Assembly: GCF_900107455.1 (NCBI RefSeq)
Contig: NZ_FNQB01000002.1
Coordinates: 682,001 to 746,000 of the forward strand
Reading direction: 5' to 3'
Length of the DNA stretch: 64,000 nt
From: Asanoa ishikariensis
Lineage (GTDB): Bacteria; Actinomycetota; Actinomycetes; Mycobacteriales; Micromonosporaceae
Shown: positions 41,418 through 49,513 of the stretch, piece after piece
How the letters are laid out: each line of letters opens with the position of its first letter
How positions within the stretch are numbered: position 1 is the first letter of the stretch
Program-made: the position numbers and the translations under genes
Notes under the pieces: model-generated
Told to the model about the DNA's origin: nothing
The model's database searches: none
Seen by the model: only the letters and a program-made list of their open reading frames with translations

Positions 41418-41485
41418 GTGCCGGCAAGGGCATTTCGGCACGTGAGTCGACGGCGCCGGATAGACGGGGGTGTCCTTGCCGGCAC
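41418..41485. repeat. 12-bp inverted repeat flanking 44 bases
   Basis: GTGCCGGCAAGG (41418-41429) and CCTTGCCGGCAC (41474-41485) are perfect inverted copies 44 bases apart, in the 284-base space between the LuxR gene start and the SDR gene end. It could be the SDR terminator with a long loop, a regulator site pair, or a tiny MITE-like element. No coding sequence was seen between 41219 and 41502. Confidence 0.55.
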
Positions 41486-41502
41486 GGCCGCGAAAGACCC
41501 GC

Positions 41503-42279
41503 TCAGGCGCGGGCGCCGCCGTCCACGCGCAGGACCGTGCCCGTGACCCAGGACGCGCGGTCGCTCAGGAGCCAGGCGGCGGCTTCGGCGATCTCGTCCG
41601 GCCGCGCGGCGCGGCCGAGGGGCGTCAGTGCCGTGAGGCGCTCGACCAGGCCCGGCGTGTGGGCCGCCCAGGTGTCGATCATCTTCGTCGGTGTGTTGCC
41701 GGGTGCGATCGCGTTGACCCGGATGCCCTCCGGCCCGTACGTGATGGCCGCCGACTCGGTCAGGCTGTTGACCGCGCGCTTCATCGCCCCGTACGCGGGA
41801 AGCTGTGGGTTGCCCATCAGGCTGCCGATGGACGAGTTGTTGACGATGGCGCCCGTCCCGGCGGTCGCCCGGATCGCGTTCACCTCGGCGACCATGGCCA
41901 GCCAGACGCCCTTGAGGTTCACGGCATAGAGATGGTCGAACTGCGCCTCCGTCAGCTCGTCCATCGGGCCGGGCGGGACGAACGTCGCGCCGTTGTTGAA
42001 GGCGACGTCGAGCCGGCCGTACAGGTCCACAGCGCGCGCCACCGCGGCCCGCACGCTGCCGCTGTCGCCCAGGTCACACACCACGTGATCCGCGGTGCCG
42101 CCGGTCGCGCGGATGTCGGCGGTCACCGCCCGCAGTTCCGTCTCGGTGCGGGCGGCGAGCACCACCCGCGCGCCCTCCCGCGCGAACAGTCGCGCGGCGG
42201 CAGCACCGATGCCACGGCCGGCACCGGTGACGAAAGCGACCTTGCCCGCCAGGAGGCCCAGAGTTGTCGTGTCGGTCAT
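41503..42279 (-). CDS. SDR-family NAD(P)-dependent oxidoreductase
   Basis: A 258-residue classical SDR. It has TGAGRGIG for cofactor binding, DLGDSGSV, NNGA (variant of NNAG), catalytic Ser in VNNSSIG, YGAMK and the closing GTVLRVDGGARA. AARTE after strand 2 favours NADP. It is divergent from an XRE/MmyB-type regulator, the usual arrangement for that regulator class, which often controls a neighbouring SDR gene. The substrate is unknown. Confidence 0.92.
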   Translation of the reverse strand: MTDTTTLGLLAGKVAFVTGAGRGIGAAAARLFAREGARVVLAARTETELRAVTADIRATGGTADHVVCDLGDSGSVRAAVARAVDLYGRLDVAFNNGATFVPPGPMDELTEAQFDHLYAVNLKGVWLAMVAEVNAIRATAGTGAIVNNSSIGSLMGNPQLPAYGAMKRAVNSLTESAAITYGPEGIRVNAIAPGNTPTKMIDTWAAHTPGLVERLTALTPLGRAARPDEIAEAAAWLLSDRASWVTGTVLRVDGGARA

Positions 42280-42365
42280 GGTTCGAGCGTCCGGTGCTGC
42301 GGCGGTGCCATCCAGGCAGCAGCGGTACCTGGCTGACGGACCCGCGGATGGGCAGACTGGGAACG

Positions 42366-43223
42366 GTGAACAGACCGGAACTGGCGGCCTTCCTGCGCAG
42401 CCGCCGCGAGCGGATCACCCCCGCCGAGGTGGACCCGCGGCGCCGCACCCCCGGGTTGCGCCGCGAGGAGGTCGCGGGGCTCGCGTTCATCTCGATCGAG
42501 TACTACACGCGCCTGGAGCAGGCCCGCGGCCCGCGCCCGTCGCGTGAGGTGCTGACCGGCCTCGCCCGGGCGCTGCGCCTGACGGACGCCGAGCGCGTCC
42601 ACCTCCACCACCTCGCCGGCGCGCCGCCCGGCCCACCGCCCGGGCCCGCGCGCGACGTGCGGCCGAGCATCCTCGACCTGCTCCGCCGCCTGCCGGGCGC
42701 CGCCGCGTTCGTGACGTCCGCGACGTACGAGGTGCTCGCCTGGAACGACCTCGCCGCCGCGCTCATGGAGGACTTCTCCGCCGTCCCACGCCGCGAACGC
42801 AACCTGCTGCGCCGCACCTTCCTCGAGCCGGATCTTGACGGGCGCCGGTTGTACGGAGTCTCCGACCCCGACACCTTCGGCCGCACCGCGACGCACCATC
42901 TGCGCGCCGCCGCCGCTCGCTACCCGGACGACCCCGAGCTGAACGCGCTCGTGACGGACCTGCTGGCCGGAAGCGCCGAGTTCGCCCGGCTGTGGCACTC
43001 CCACGACGTCTCGGCCCAGCACACGCTGCGCAAGACCTTCGCGCACCCGCGGGTCGGCCCGGTCACGGTCAACTGCGACGTGCTCGACATCGCCAACCAG
43101 GACCAGCGGATGGTCATCTACACAGCCGATCCCGGCTCGCCCTCCGAGGAAGCCCTGCGGTTGCTGGCGGTGATCGGCACACAGCGGATGGACGCGGTCC
43201 ATCAGAAGAGCAGCAGCCGGTAG
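42366..43223 (+). CDS. XRE-family regulator with MmyB-like ligand domain
   Basis: A 285-residue protein. The HTH is at residues 3-65 (FLRSRRERITPAEV, TPGLRREEVAGLAFISIEYYTRLEQARGPRPS). The MmyB-like PAS-type ligand domain occupies residues 95-280 (AFVTSATYEVLAWNDLAAALM, DPELNALVTDLLAGSAEFARLWHSHDV and FAHPRVGPVTVNCDVLDI). The domain is thought to bind a fatty acid-like molecule. The GTG start gives the family beginning NRPELAAFLR. It is divergent from the SDR gene, its most likely target. Confidence 0.92.
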   Translation: MNRPELAAFLRSRRERITPAEVDPRRRTPGLRREEVAGLAFISIEYYTRLEQARGPRPSREVLTGLARALRLTDAERVHLHHLAGAPPGPPPGPARDVRPSILDLLRRLPGAAAFVTSATYEVLAWNDLAAALMEDFSAVPRRERNLLRRTFLEPDLDGRRLYGVSDPDTFGRTATHHLRAAAARYPDDPELNALVTDLLAGSAEFARLWHSHDVSAQHTLRKTFAHPRVGPVTVNCDVLDIANQDQRMVIYTADPGSPSEEALRLLAVIGTQRMDAVHQKSSSR

Positions 43224-44335
43224 TCGAACGCGACCGTGAAGAATCCCGCTGCCGCCAGCGTGAGCAGCGTGTAGGAGATCCGGGCTGTGCGACCCCACCA
43301 GCGTCCCCGCCAGGCCAGGACCGTCGCCGGCACCATGGGCACGGCGAACACCAGGGAGAGCGTCGCCAGGACCGGCAGGGCCAGCAGGCTCGGCGAGCCC
43401 AGGGGCAGGGCCGCCATGACGACGTTCGGGTCGGCCATCACCAGGGCGAACCCGGCGAGAAACGCGGTGGTCAAGGCGGCGCTGAGCCAGGCGGTGCAGC
43501 CGGCCAGCCGGGCCGGGCGCGAGGTCCTGACCCGGCGGCGGCGTCGGAGCACGGCCGCGATGGGCAGACCGAGAGCGGCGAGCAGGAAGGCGAGCGCGCC
43601 GGCCGCGAACAACGGCAGGTTGACGTTCGGGGTGTCGTACCAGGGAAGCTTTTCGTAGACCTCGGAGGGGATCGCGGAGGAGACCAGGATCCCGGGCTCG
43701 GGGAAGGAGATCCGGGCCTGACCGTCGCGTTCCTGGAAGAGCCCGGGGCCGACCTGAACCCAGTGTTGGGTGGACCGGTCGGGATCCGGGGACAGCCCGG
43801 TGCTCGTGAGCGTGCCGTCCTGGTTGGCCTGGACGGTCGGCACGGAGAACAGCGACGACGCCTTCATCAGGCTCGTCTGGCTGGTCCGGGCGGAGCGATA
43901 CGAACCCGCGTACGCGGAGACGTCGGTGGAGAGCCCGGTGGGCGACGGCGCTGAGGCGGCCGGGACGCTCTGGTCGACGATCGTGTTGACGATCTTCTGG
44001 ACGTCCCAGGCGGCGGCTCCGGCGGTGCCGTCTCCGTTGACGACGACGTAGATGCCGATCTTCTGGTCAGGCAGGAGTGCCATGGCGCTGTGGTAGCCGG
44101 GGACGTCGCCGTCCTTGTAGAGGAGCCGCGATCCGTTGCGGGGGCGCCCTTCCAGGACGTAGCCCATGCCGGGCATCCGGTCGTCGGCCGTGACGTGGCG
44201 CTGCTGCAGCTTCCGGGCGATCGGGTCGCCGTCGAGCTGGTAGGTCAGGTATCTGGCCATGTCGGCCGGCGTGACGGCGGGACCCGTGCCGGACGGCGTC
44301 CACGGTGCGTACTGGCCCGTACGAGGTGCGGCGTA
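43202..44335 (-). pseudogene. Serine hydrolase (beta-lactamase family), 5'-truncated
   Basis: The frame encodes the C-terminal part of a class C beta-lactamase-like hydrolase, from AVTPADMARYLTYQLDG and LLYKDGDVPGYHSAMALLPDQKIGIYVVVNGDG to a membrane domain of four helices (around 43220-43620). The N-terminal region with the SxxK nucleophile and YxN is absent. At about 44335 the sequence passes directly into the antisense of a histidine kinase fragment, and the apparent start at 44488 lies inside that fragment. It is therefore a truncated gene. It overlaps the 3' end of the XRE gene by 22 bases. Confidence 0.75.
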
Positions 44336-44345
44336 CCTCCGCGCT

Positions 44346-44656
44346 GATCCCGGCCGCCGCGGGACGACGCGTTGTTGGCGGTCGTCGTCCGCGAAGCCGT
44401 CACCAGCGTGCTGCGGCACAGCACCGCCACCTGTTGCCTCATCGAGATCACACCGGACGGCCTTGTCATCGCCAACGACGGCGCCCACTCCGCCCGTGGA
44501 CGCGGCACCGGCACGGCGAATCTGACGGCTCGCGTGACCGCTGCGGGCGGCACCCTCAGCGTCGGCGGTGCCGTGGGTGAATACCGCTTGAGCGTCCTAT
44601 ATCCAGCCGTTCTCGCCCGCGATGCGGACGGCGTCGAGCCGGTTGCGTGCGTCTAG
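44346..44656 (+). pseudogene. Histidine kinase C-terminal fragment
   Basis: From 44346 the plus strand encodes DDALLAVVVREAVTSVLRHS (HATPase N box), IEITPDGLVIANDG (G1), GTGTANLTARVTAAGGTLSVGG (G2) and GEYRLSVLYP. This matches the ATPase end of a DesK/NarX-type kinase. A stop codon lies just upstream and no dimerisation or sensor region is present. Its 5' break coincides with the 5' break of the serine hydrolase fragment on the other strand. Confidence 0.75.
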
Positions 44657-45178
44657 CTTCGTGACGATCGCTCCCAGGTAGTCGCGCACCGTCCCCTTGC
44701 TGAGAAAGAACTCCTCCGCGATCTCGGCCAGTTCCGCCCCTTCGCCGGCCCGACGCAACACCTGCGCCTCCCGCTGGCTCAGCGGATTGGCCCGACCCGC
44801 GATCGCCGCGGCCGCCAGGTTGGGGTCAACGACGGTCTCGCCGGCGGCCCACCCTGCGGATCGCCTCGGCCAACCGCTCCGGCGGCGCGTCCTTGACCAT
44901 GAACCCACGCGCGCCGATCGCCAGCGCCTTGCGCAGCGACTCCGGGTTGCCCGTCGACGTCAGCATCAGCAGCCCGCATTCCGGCGCCCGCTCCCGCAAC
45001 TCCCGCGCCGCGTCGAGCCCGTCCAGCCGACCCGGCATCTGGATGTCCAGCACGACCACGTCGGGGCGTAGCTCCACCCCCAACGCCACGGCCGCCTCAC
45101 CCGTGTCCACCGTGCCGGCGACCCGCATGTCGACTTCCAACTCGATCAGCGCGGCCAACGCACGGCTGCGGTCAAGCT
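44597..45178 (-). pseudogene. DesR-like response regulator, truncated and frameshifted
   Basis: Receiver sequence runs from LDRSRALAALIELEVDMRVAG through VVVLDIQMPGRLDG and GFMVKDAPPERLAEAIRRV in one frame. It then continues as AAGETVVDPNLAAAA with the LuxR HTH (NPLSQREAQVLRRA, KGTVRDYLGAIVTKLDARN) in another. One extra G in GTGGGCC near 44848 explains the slip. The first 15 or so residues with the acidic pair are missing; a TGA precedes the fragment at 45178. It overlaps the kinase fragment tail to tail, an orientation not expected for an ancestral kinase-regulator operon. Confidence 0.75.
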
Positions 45179-45240
45179 GTCAGCGGAGCGTGACGTGATC
45201 AACAACGAATCCCATAAAGAACGGAACTCGAAGTATCTGG

Positions 45241-45294
45241 TACGGTTCTCATATTATCCGAGCTACGTGGCGGAGTCGTTCCATGAGAACCGTA
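45241..45294 (+). promoter_or_regulatory. Long-range hairpin spanning the doxX start codon
   Basis: TACGGTTCTCAT (45241-45252) is the perfect complement of ATGAGAACCGTA (45283-45294), and the right arm contains the ATG of the DoxX gene. TATTAT at 45253-45258 resembles a -10 box. If transcription starts at or upstream of 45241, the start codon would be buried in a 12-bp stem. If it starts later, the arms are two protein-binding sites. Confidence 0.55.
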
Positions 45295-45654
45295 TTTCTG
45301 ACAGTCGCTCTGCTGACGGTGGCCGCGAACGCCTTCTCGGGCTTCGCCGCCATCACCCGCTTCCCGCCGATCATGCGTACGCTGCGCCCGGCACTGGCCA
45401 GAGCCGGTGTTCCGGAGTCCTGGCTCGTCTTTCCCATCGGCATCCCGAAGTTGGCCGGCGCTGCCGGCGTGCTGCTGGGGGTGCTCGGCGTGCCGCTGGT
45501 GGGCGCCGCGGCCGCGATCGGGCTCGTGCTGTATTTCGTCTGCGCCGTCTACACCCACGTGCGAGTCAGCGACTACAGCGTGCAGTTCTATCTGGCCAAC
45601 GTCTTTCTCGCCCTCGCCGTTGCGACCCTGGCGCTCGACCTGGCGACGTCGTGA
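45283..45654 (+). CDS. DoxX-family membrane protein
   Basis: A 123-residue protein with four membrane helices: residues 2-24, 44-68 (FPIGIPKLAGAAGVLLGVLG), 70-90 and 100-120. The pattern NAFSGFAAITRFPP followed by GIPKLAGAAGVL is that of DoxX-like proteins. The start codon lies within a 12-bp inverted repeat. The next gene starts inside its stop (GTGA), so the two are coupled. A role in membrane redox or detoxification is inferred from the family only. Confidence 0.82.
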   Translation: MRTVFLTVALLTVAANAFSGFAAITRFPPIMRTLRPALARAGVPESWLVFPIGIPKLAGAAGVLLGVLGVPLVGAAAAIGLVLYFVCAVYTHVRVSDYSVQFYLANVFLALAVATLALDLATS

Positions 45655-46133
45655 ACCGGGTCGTCGGCATCGCTCGCTTCGTGTGCGCGCTGTTCACCGG
45701 GACGTTCGCCGGTTTCCTCGTCGGCGTCCTGGTCCTGGAACTGGCGTTGCGCGGTTACGACGAGCACGTCTACACCCAGGTGCGGCACGTCGAGCTGGTC
45801 CGGCTCGACGACCTCGCGTCGGCCACGCTCGTTCCGGCACTCCTCACGGCCGCGCTCCTCGTCGCTCTCACTGCCCGCGGGCGGGGCCGGGGCTTCTGGC
45901 TCACCACGGCCGCACTCGCCCTGCTGGCAACGGTCTTCGTCATCTCGCTGCTGGTCAACCTGCCCATCAACGGCGACCAGGTCGGATGGAGCGTGCAGGC
46001 CCCGCCGAGGGACTGGGCCGGCATCCGGGACGAATGGCAGATCGCCCACGCCGCACGAACGGCCGCGGCCGTCGTCGCGTTCGGCTGCCTCCTTGCCGCC
46101 GCGATGACCAGACCGCCGGCGCGCGGCCGCTGA
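45651..46133 (+). CDS. DUF1772 / anthrone oxygenase-like membrane protein
   Basis: A 160-residue protein with four membrane helices (residues 5-28, 60-80, 85-105 and 138-155). The DUF1772 signature NLPINGDQVGWSVQAPPRDWAGIRDEW sits between helices 3 and 4, followed by the histidine-containing IAHAARTAAA. Family members include anthrone oxygenases that make quinones from polyketides, but most are uncharacterised. It is coupled to the DoxX gene and convergent with a MarR gene one base downstream. Confidence 0.82.
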   Translation: MNRVVGIARFVCALFTGTFAGFLVGVLVLELALRGYDEHVYTQVRHVELVRLDDLASATLVPALLTAALLVALTARGRGRGFWLTTAALALLATVFVISLLVNLPINGDQVGWSVQAPPRDWAGIRDEWQIAHAARTAAAVVAFGCLLAAAMTRPPARGR

Positions 46134-46134
46134 C

Positions 46135-46623
46135 TTATCCCGCCGTCAGGTCGTCGGTCGCTGATTTCCCGGCTTCGGTGGTGCGACGCACGAAGTCCGC
46201 GATCGTCTCGAGCTCGTCCACTGTGTAGCCGGTCAGCAGCTTGTCCATCGACGTGTTCATGCCCGAGTAGAGGCGGAACATCTCCGGGTTGCGTTCACGC
46301 AATGCACGCAGGACCACGGCCCGCCGGTCGACCGAGTCGCGGTCGCGCGCGATCCAGCCGCCCTTCTCCAGCCGGTCCAGGATCCCGGTCATGGTGGCCG
46401 CGTGCAGGCCGGTCCGCCGGACCAACGCGGTGGGGCTGAGTGGTCCGTGCCGCTGAATGACGTCGAGACAGTCGAGGTCGCTGTCGCGCAGGTCGACGTG
46501 CGAGCTGAGCTGGTGATTGAACAGCGAAAGCTGCACGCTCAGTTCGCGCAGCGACTCCTTGATCGCGGTGCTGGTCCGGCGTCGCTGCCGCTTGGTCTCC
46601 GCGTCCTCAGCCGCTGGCGCCAT
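46135..46623 (-). CDS. MarR-family transcriptional regulator
   Basis: A 162-residue winged-helix protein: LSPTALVRRTGLHAATMTGILDRLEKGGWIARDRDSVDRRAVVL spans the HTH and wing, with dimer helices at either end. A basic leader (KRQRRRTSTAIKES) precedes it. It is divergent from an ABC-2-like membrane protein, and the shared region contains the CATATGAA/TTCGTATG dyad. It probably represses that gene and itself; control of the convergent DoxX/DUF1772 pair is less certain. Confidence 0.9.
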   Translation of the reverse strand: MAPAAEDAETKRQRRRTSTAIKESLRELSVQLSLFNHQLSSHVDLRDSDLDCLDVIQRHGPLSPTALVRRTGLHAATMTGILDRLEKGGWIARDRDSVDRRAVVLRALRERNPEMFRLYSGMNTSMDKLLTGYTVDELETIADFVRRTTEAGKSATDDLTAG

Positions 46624-46719
46624 CTGACCGTTCCTCCCGAGACATCTAGTACAGGAATCATATTATATACGTCACAGCCTTCAACTGACCGCGGCGCTCG
46701 GGCCATATCCAGCACCGAC

Positions 46720-46736
46720 CATATGAAGTTCGTATG
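46720..46736. promoter_or_regulatory. Operator-like dyad between marR and membrane protein
   Basis: CATATGAA-G-TTCGTATG has 8-base arms with one mismatch. Another CGTATG half-site overlaps the downstream start codon (46747-46752). The local sequence (46640-46750) is notably A/T-rich for this genome, as expected of a promoter region. Confidence 0.55.
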
Positions 46737-46749
46737 ATACCTTCCTCGT

Positions 46750-47823
46750 ATGTCATCACCCGTTTCAGGCGAGGGAGCAGTTGTGGAAGATGTGGCGCTA
46801 CAACGACCTGCGCCCTCGACAGAGTCCGCTGTCGAGGGCACTGGGCGCGTTCGGTCAACGCCGTGGCCATCCGCGGTGGGGATCGGGCTTGGTCTGGCGG
46901 CACTGATCGGCGTGTTGGTCACGGCGTTCGCTTGGCCGCCGGCCAAGTCGGCGCCCAAGGACGTCCCGGTCGCCGTCGTCGGGTCCGCGCAGGCGATCGT
47001 TCAGGCGGAAGAACAGGTTGATGCCGCATTGCCCGACGCGTTGAAGCTGAGGCCGACAACCGACGTGGAAACGGCTCGCGATCTCATTCGCGCCCGGGAG
47101 GTCTACGGCGCGATCGTGTTCGAGGCATCGGCTCCGCCGCGGGTGTTGATCGCGTCGGCCGCTAGTCCCGTCGTCGCGCAGCTCCTGCAAGGCATCGCCG
47201 GCCGCATGGCCCAGCCTGACGGCGCTGCCAACGGCCAGGTCGAAGACGTCGTGCCGCTGTCCGTCGACGACCCGCGCGGCGCTACGTTCACGTCCTCGGC
47301 GCTGCCGATGGTGCTCGGGGGCATGCTCGTCGGCATCCTGATGTCGTTCCTGATATCCGGCCTCTGGCGTCGGGTCGCCGGTGCCGCGGTCGCCGCTGTG
47401 GCAGCCGGGTGGGTGGTGGTCGGGGTGACCCAGGTCTGGCTCGGTGCGCTGGAGGGCAGCGAATGGGTGAACGCCGGCGCGGTAACCCTGGCCATAGCCG
47501 CCATCTCGATGACCCTGATCGGACTGGTGGCCACGTTCGGACCGGCGGGGATCGGCATCGGCGCGATCATCGTCTTCCTGGTCGGCAACTCGATCTCCGG
47601 GGTCGCCTCGGCGCCGGAGCTGTTGCCAACTGGGTTCGGAGCGCTGGGGCAGATGCTTCCAGCCGGCGCCGCCGGGACGCTACTGCGCTCGACCTCCTAC
47701 TTCGACTCCGCCGGCGCCGCCGGCCCAATCGTGGTCCTGGCCTCGTGGGGAGCAGCAGGACTGCTTCTCACCGCGCTTGGCCGACGTCTGCGGCCGGCGA
47801 GCCATCGAGCGCTCGCCGGATAG
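46750..47823 (+). CDS. ABC-2/YhgE-like membrane protein
   Basis: A 357-residue protein. One helix lies near residues 42-62 (GIGLGLAALIGVLVTAFAW). An extracytoplasmic domain of about 120 residues follows, beginning KDVPVAVVGSAQAI and containing ETARDLIRAREVYGAIVFE, the small-domain pattern of YhgE/Pip and DUF3533 proteins. Five or six helices fill residues 185-350. Relatives are ABC-2-like permeases or phage-infection-type proteins without their own ATPase. It is divergent from a MarR gene that probably controls it. A role in export or drug tolerance is inference. Confidence 0.75.
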   Translation: MSSPVSGEGAVVEDVALQRPAPSTESAVEGTGRVRSTPWPSAVGIGLGLAALIGVLVTAFAWPPAKSAPKDVPVAVVGSAQAIVQAEEQVDAALPDALKLRPTTDVETARDLIRAREVYGAIVFEASAPPRVLIASAASPVVAQLLQGIAGRMAQPDGAANGQVEDVVPLSVDDPRGATFTSSALPMVLGGMLVGILMSFLISGLWRRVAGAAVAAVAAGWVVVGVTQVWLGALEGSEWVNAGAVTLAIAAISMTLIGLVATFGPAGIGIGAIIVFLVGNSISGVASAPELLPTGFGALGQMLPAGAAGTLLRSTSYFDSAGAAGPIVVLASWGAAGLLLTALGRRLRPASHRALAG

Positions 47824-47847
47824 TCCCCGCACCCAGCTCAAGAAATG

Positions 47848-47876
47848 AAGCCCCGACGCCATGGCCGTCGGGGCTT
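47848..47876 (+). terminator. Terminator hairpin
   Basis: AAGCCCCGACG pairs with the mirrored GTCGGGGCTT around a short CCATGG centre. It lies 25 bases after the membrane protein stop and has a weak T-containing tail. Confidence 0.75.
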
Positions 47877-47935
47877 CGTCTCAGTTGTGGTCCGGACCCA
47901 GGCAACCTTGCGGGTGGCCGGACCGTGGTAGAGGC

Positions 47936-48454
47936 GTGACGGACTACACCAAGCCACTGTCGGCGGCGGACGCGTCGTACGTGGCATTCGTCGAGGCGGC
48001 CTGGCAACGCCATATCCGGCTGGCCGTGCTGCTGACCGGCGACCGGTTGCGGGCCGAGGAACTGCTCCAGGACAGCCTGGTCAAGATGTACGAGCGGTGG
48101 CGCAAGCTGTCCCGGCTCGACGACCTGCATGCCTACCTCCGCCGTTCCCTGGTCAACAACCACACCTCGGTCTGGCGACGGCGTCGCCGGGAGAGCCTCG
48201 TCGCGGAGATACCCGACCGGGCCATGCCAAGTGACGGCACCGACGAGGACGCCGACGCACTTCGTCGCGCGCTGTTGTCCCTGCCTCCGAAGCAGCGGGC
48301 GGTGGTGGTGCTGCGCCACTACGAAGACCTGTCCGAACGCGCGGTGGCCCAGGCACTGGGCTGCTCGGTCGGCACGGTCAAAAGTCAGCACTCACGGGCG
48401 TTGGAAAAGCTCCGGCGGATCGTGGAACAGCCCTCCTACACAGGAAACAGGTGA
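47936..48454 (+). CDS. SigE-family ECF RNA polymerase sigma factor
   Basis: A 172-residue two-domain sigma factor. Region 2 runs YVAFVEAAWQRHIRLAVLLTGDRLRAEELLQDSLVKMYERW, and region 4 runs LSLPPKQRAVVVLRHYEDLSERAVAQALGCSVGTVKSQHSRALEKLR. The pattern is that of the actinobacterial SigE-like ECF family. It lies six bases upstream of a membrane protein that probably serves as its anti-sigma or accessory factor. The GTG start gives the usual short N-terminus. Confidence 0.93.
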   Translation: MTDYTKPLSAADASYVAFVEAAWQRHIRLAVLLTGDRLRAEELLQDSLVKMYERWRKLSRLDDLHAYLRRSLVNNHTSVWRRRRRESLVAEIPDRAMPSDGTDEDADALRRALLSLPPKQRAVVVLRHYEDLSERAVAQALGCSVGTVKSQHSRALEKLRRIVEQPSYTGNR

Positions 48455-48460
48455 ACTGAC

Positions 48461-49348
48461 ATGCACAACCTCGATGAGCGGCTCGCCCACGGGTTGCACC
48501 GCATCGTCGACGGGGAGGCCGACTCCATCCCGCCGACCGGAAAGTTGTTGGAGCGCGGCCGGCGCGGCCGCCGCCGCCGCGTGTCCGCCCTGGCGGGTTC
48601 GACGCTCGCGGTTGTGGCGCTGGGCGCGCTGGGCATCGCGGCGGTCGCGCAACCGACCCGCGACGTCCCGGCCGGTGCGTCATCAGCCCAGGCGCCGTCG
48701 CCGGAGCTCAAGCTCGCCTCGGCGTTCGCCACGAGCAAGGACCTGAGCTACCGGCTACGGCTGACGACCGCCAGCCGGGCTGGTGCGGGCCCCACCTACG
48801 AGGGCGCGTTCGACCCGAGGACCGACACCGGGTACCTGGCGTTGGCCCAGAACGCCTCCGTGCGGACCGAACTACTGATCAACGGCACGCGCTACACCAT
48901 CGTGGATCGGCCGAAGGGCGAAAAGTACGGCTACCGTCAGCAATACGGTAGGCACGACAGGCTGTCGCTCTACGACTCACCGATGGCGGTCGTCGCGCTC
49001 GCCGCGGGCGGCGGCGAGCTGCCGGCCGAGGTCGCGCGCATGGGCTCTGCCTCGCCCGATCCCGCGGCGCTGTACGAGATCCTGCGGAAGGCGAACGCCA
49101 CCATCACGGAGAACGGCGACGGCTCGCTGCACTTCGTGCTCAGCACCCAGGACCAGGGCGGCTCGAACGGGCTGTCCGGCGACATCACCCGCGATGCCGA
49201 TGGCCGGATCGGCAAAGTCACGCTCACCAGCAACTGGAGCTCGATGCCGAAGATCCCCACCGGCACGATGAGCGCGACACTGGAACTGTTCGACTACGGC
49301 GTCGACGTGAAGGTCGAGCGTCCGACCGACATCGTGCCGTCCAAGTAG
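48461..49348 (+). CDS. Membrane-anchored protein, partner of the ECF sigma factor
   Basis: A 295-residue protein. A cytoplasmic N-terminus of about 40 residues (MHNLDERLAHGLHRIVDGEA) ends in the basic run RGRRGRRRR. One membrane helix follows (residues 42-63), then an extracytoplasmic beta-rich domain of 220 residues with YEGAFDPRTDTGYLAL and LSGDITRDADGRIGKVTLTSNW. The topology fits an anti-sigma factor with an outer sensor domain, but a zinc-binding HxxxCxxC motif is absent. The outer domain resembles lipid-binding lipoproteins such as LppX only in general pattern. ACAGGAAACAGG precedes the gene. Confidence 0.65.
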   Translation: MHNLDERLAHGLHRIVDGEADSIPPTGKLLERGRRGRRRRVSALAGSTLAVVALGALGIAAVAQPTRDVPAGASSAQAPSPELKLASAFATSKDLSYRLRLTTASRAGAGPTYEGAFDPRTDTGYLALAQNASVRTELLINGTRYTIVDRPKGEKYGYRQQYGRHDRLSLYDSPMAVVALAAGGGELPAEVARMGSASPDPAALYEILRKANATITENGDGSLHFVLSTQDQGGSNGLSGDITRDADGRIGKVTLTSNWSSMPKIPTGTMSATLELFDYGVDVKVERPTDIVPSK

Positions 49349-49471
49349 CGGATCTGCCGGTCCGGCGGGTACTCAGAACGTCTGTCGCGAGCAGCAGCGG
49401 GGAGACCACCCGAGCCGACCTCGTTCGTGCGGTTCGTTTGGACACCTCGACCTCCACGACGCGACATGAAA

Positions 49472-49499
49472 TGCCGGACCGCTGGGCGGCGGTCCGGCA
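49472..49499 (-). terminator. Terminator hairpin for the DoxX gene
   Basis: TGCCGGACCGC and GCGGTCCGGCA are perfect 11-bp arms around a 6-base loop, 15 bases beyond the DoxX stop. On the minus strand the hairpin is followed by TTTC. Confidence 0.85.
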
Positions 49500-49513
49500 C
49501 GTTTGGGCGGGGG

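Noticed and set aside
44372-44656. Stand-alone small ATPase protein.
   Set aside because: It lacks the front of the GHKL domain and starts at a rearrangement point, so it is a kinase fragment, not an independent gene.
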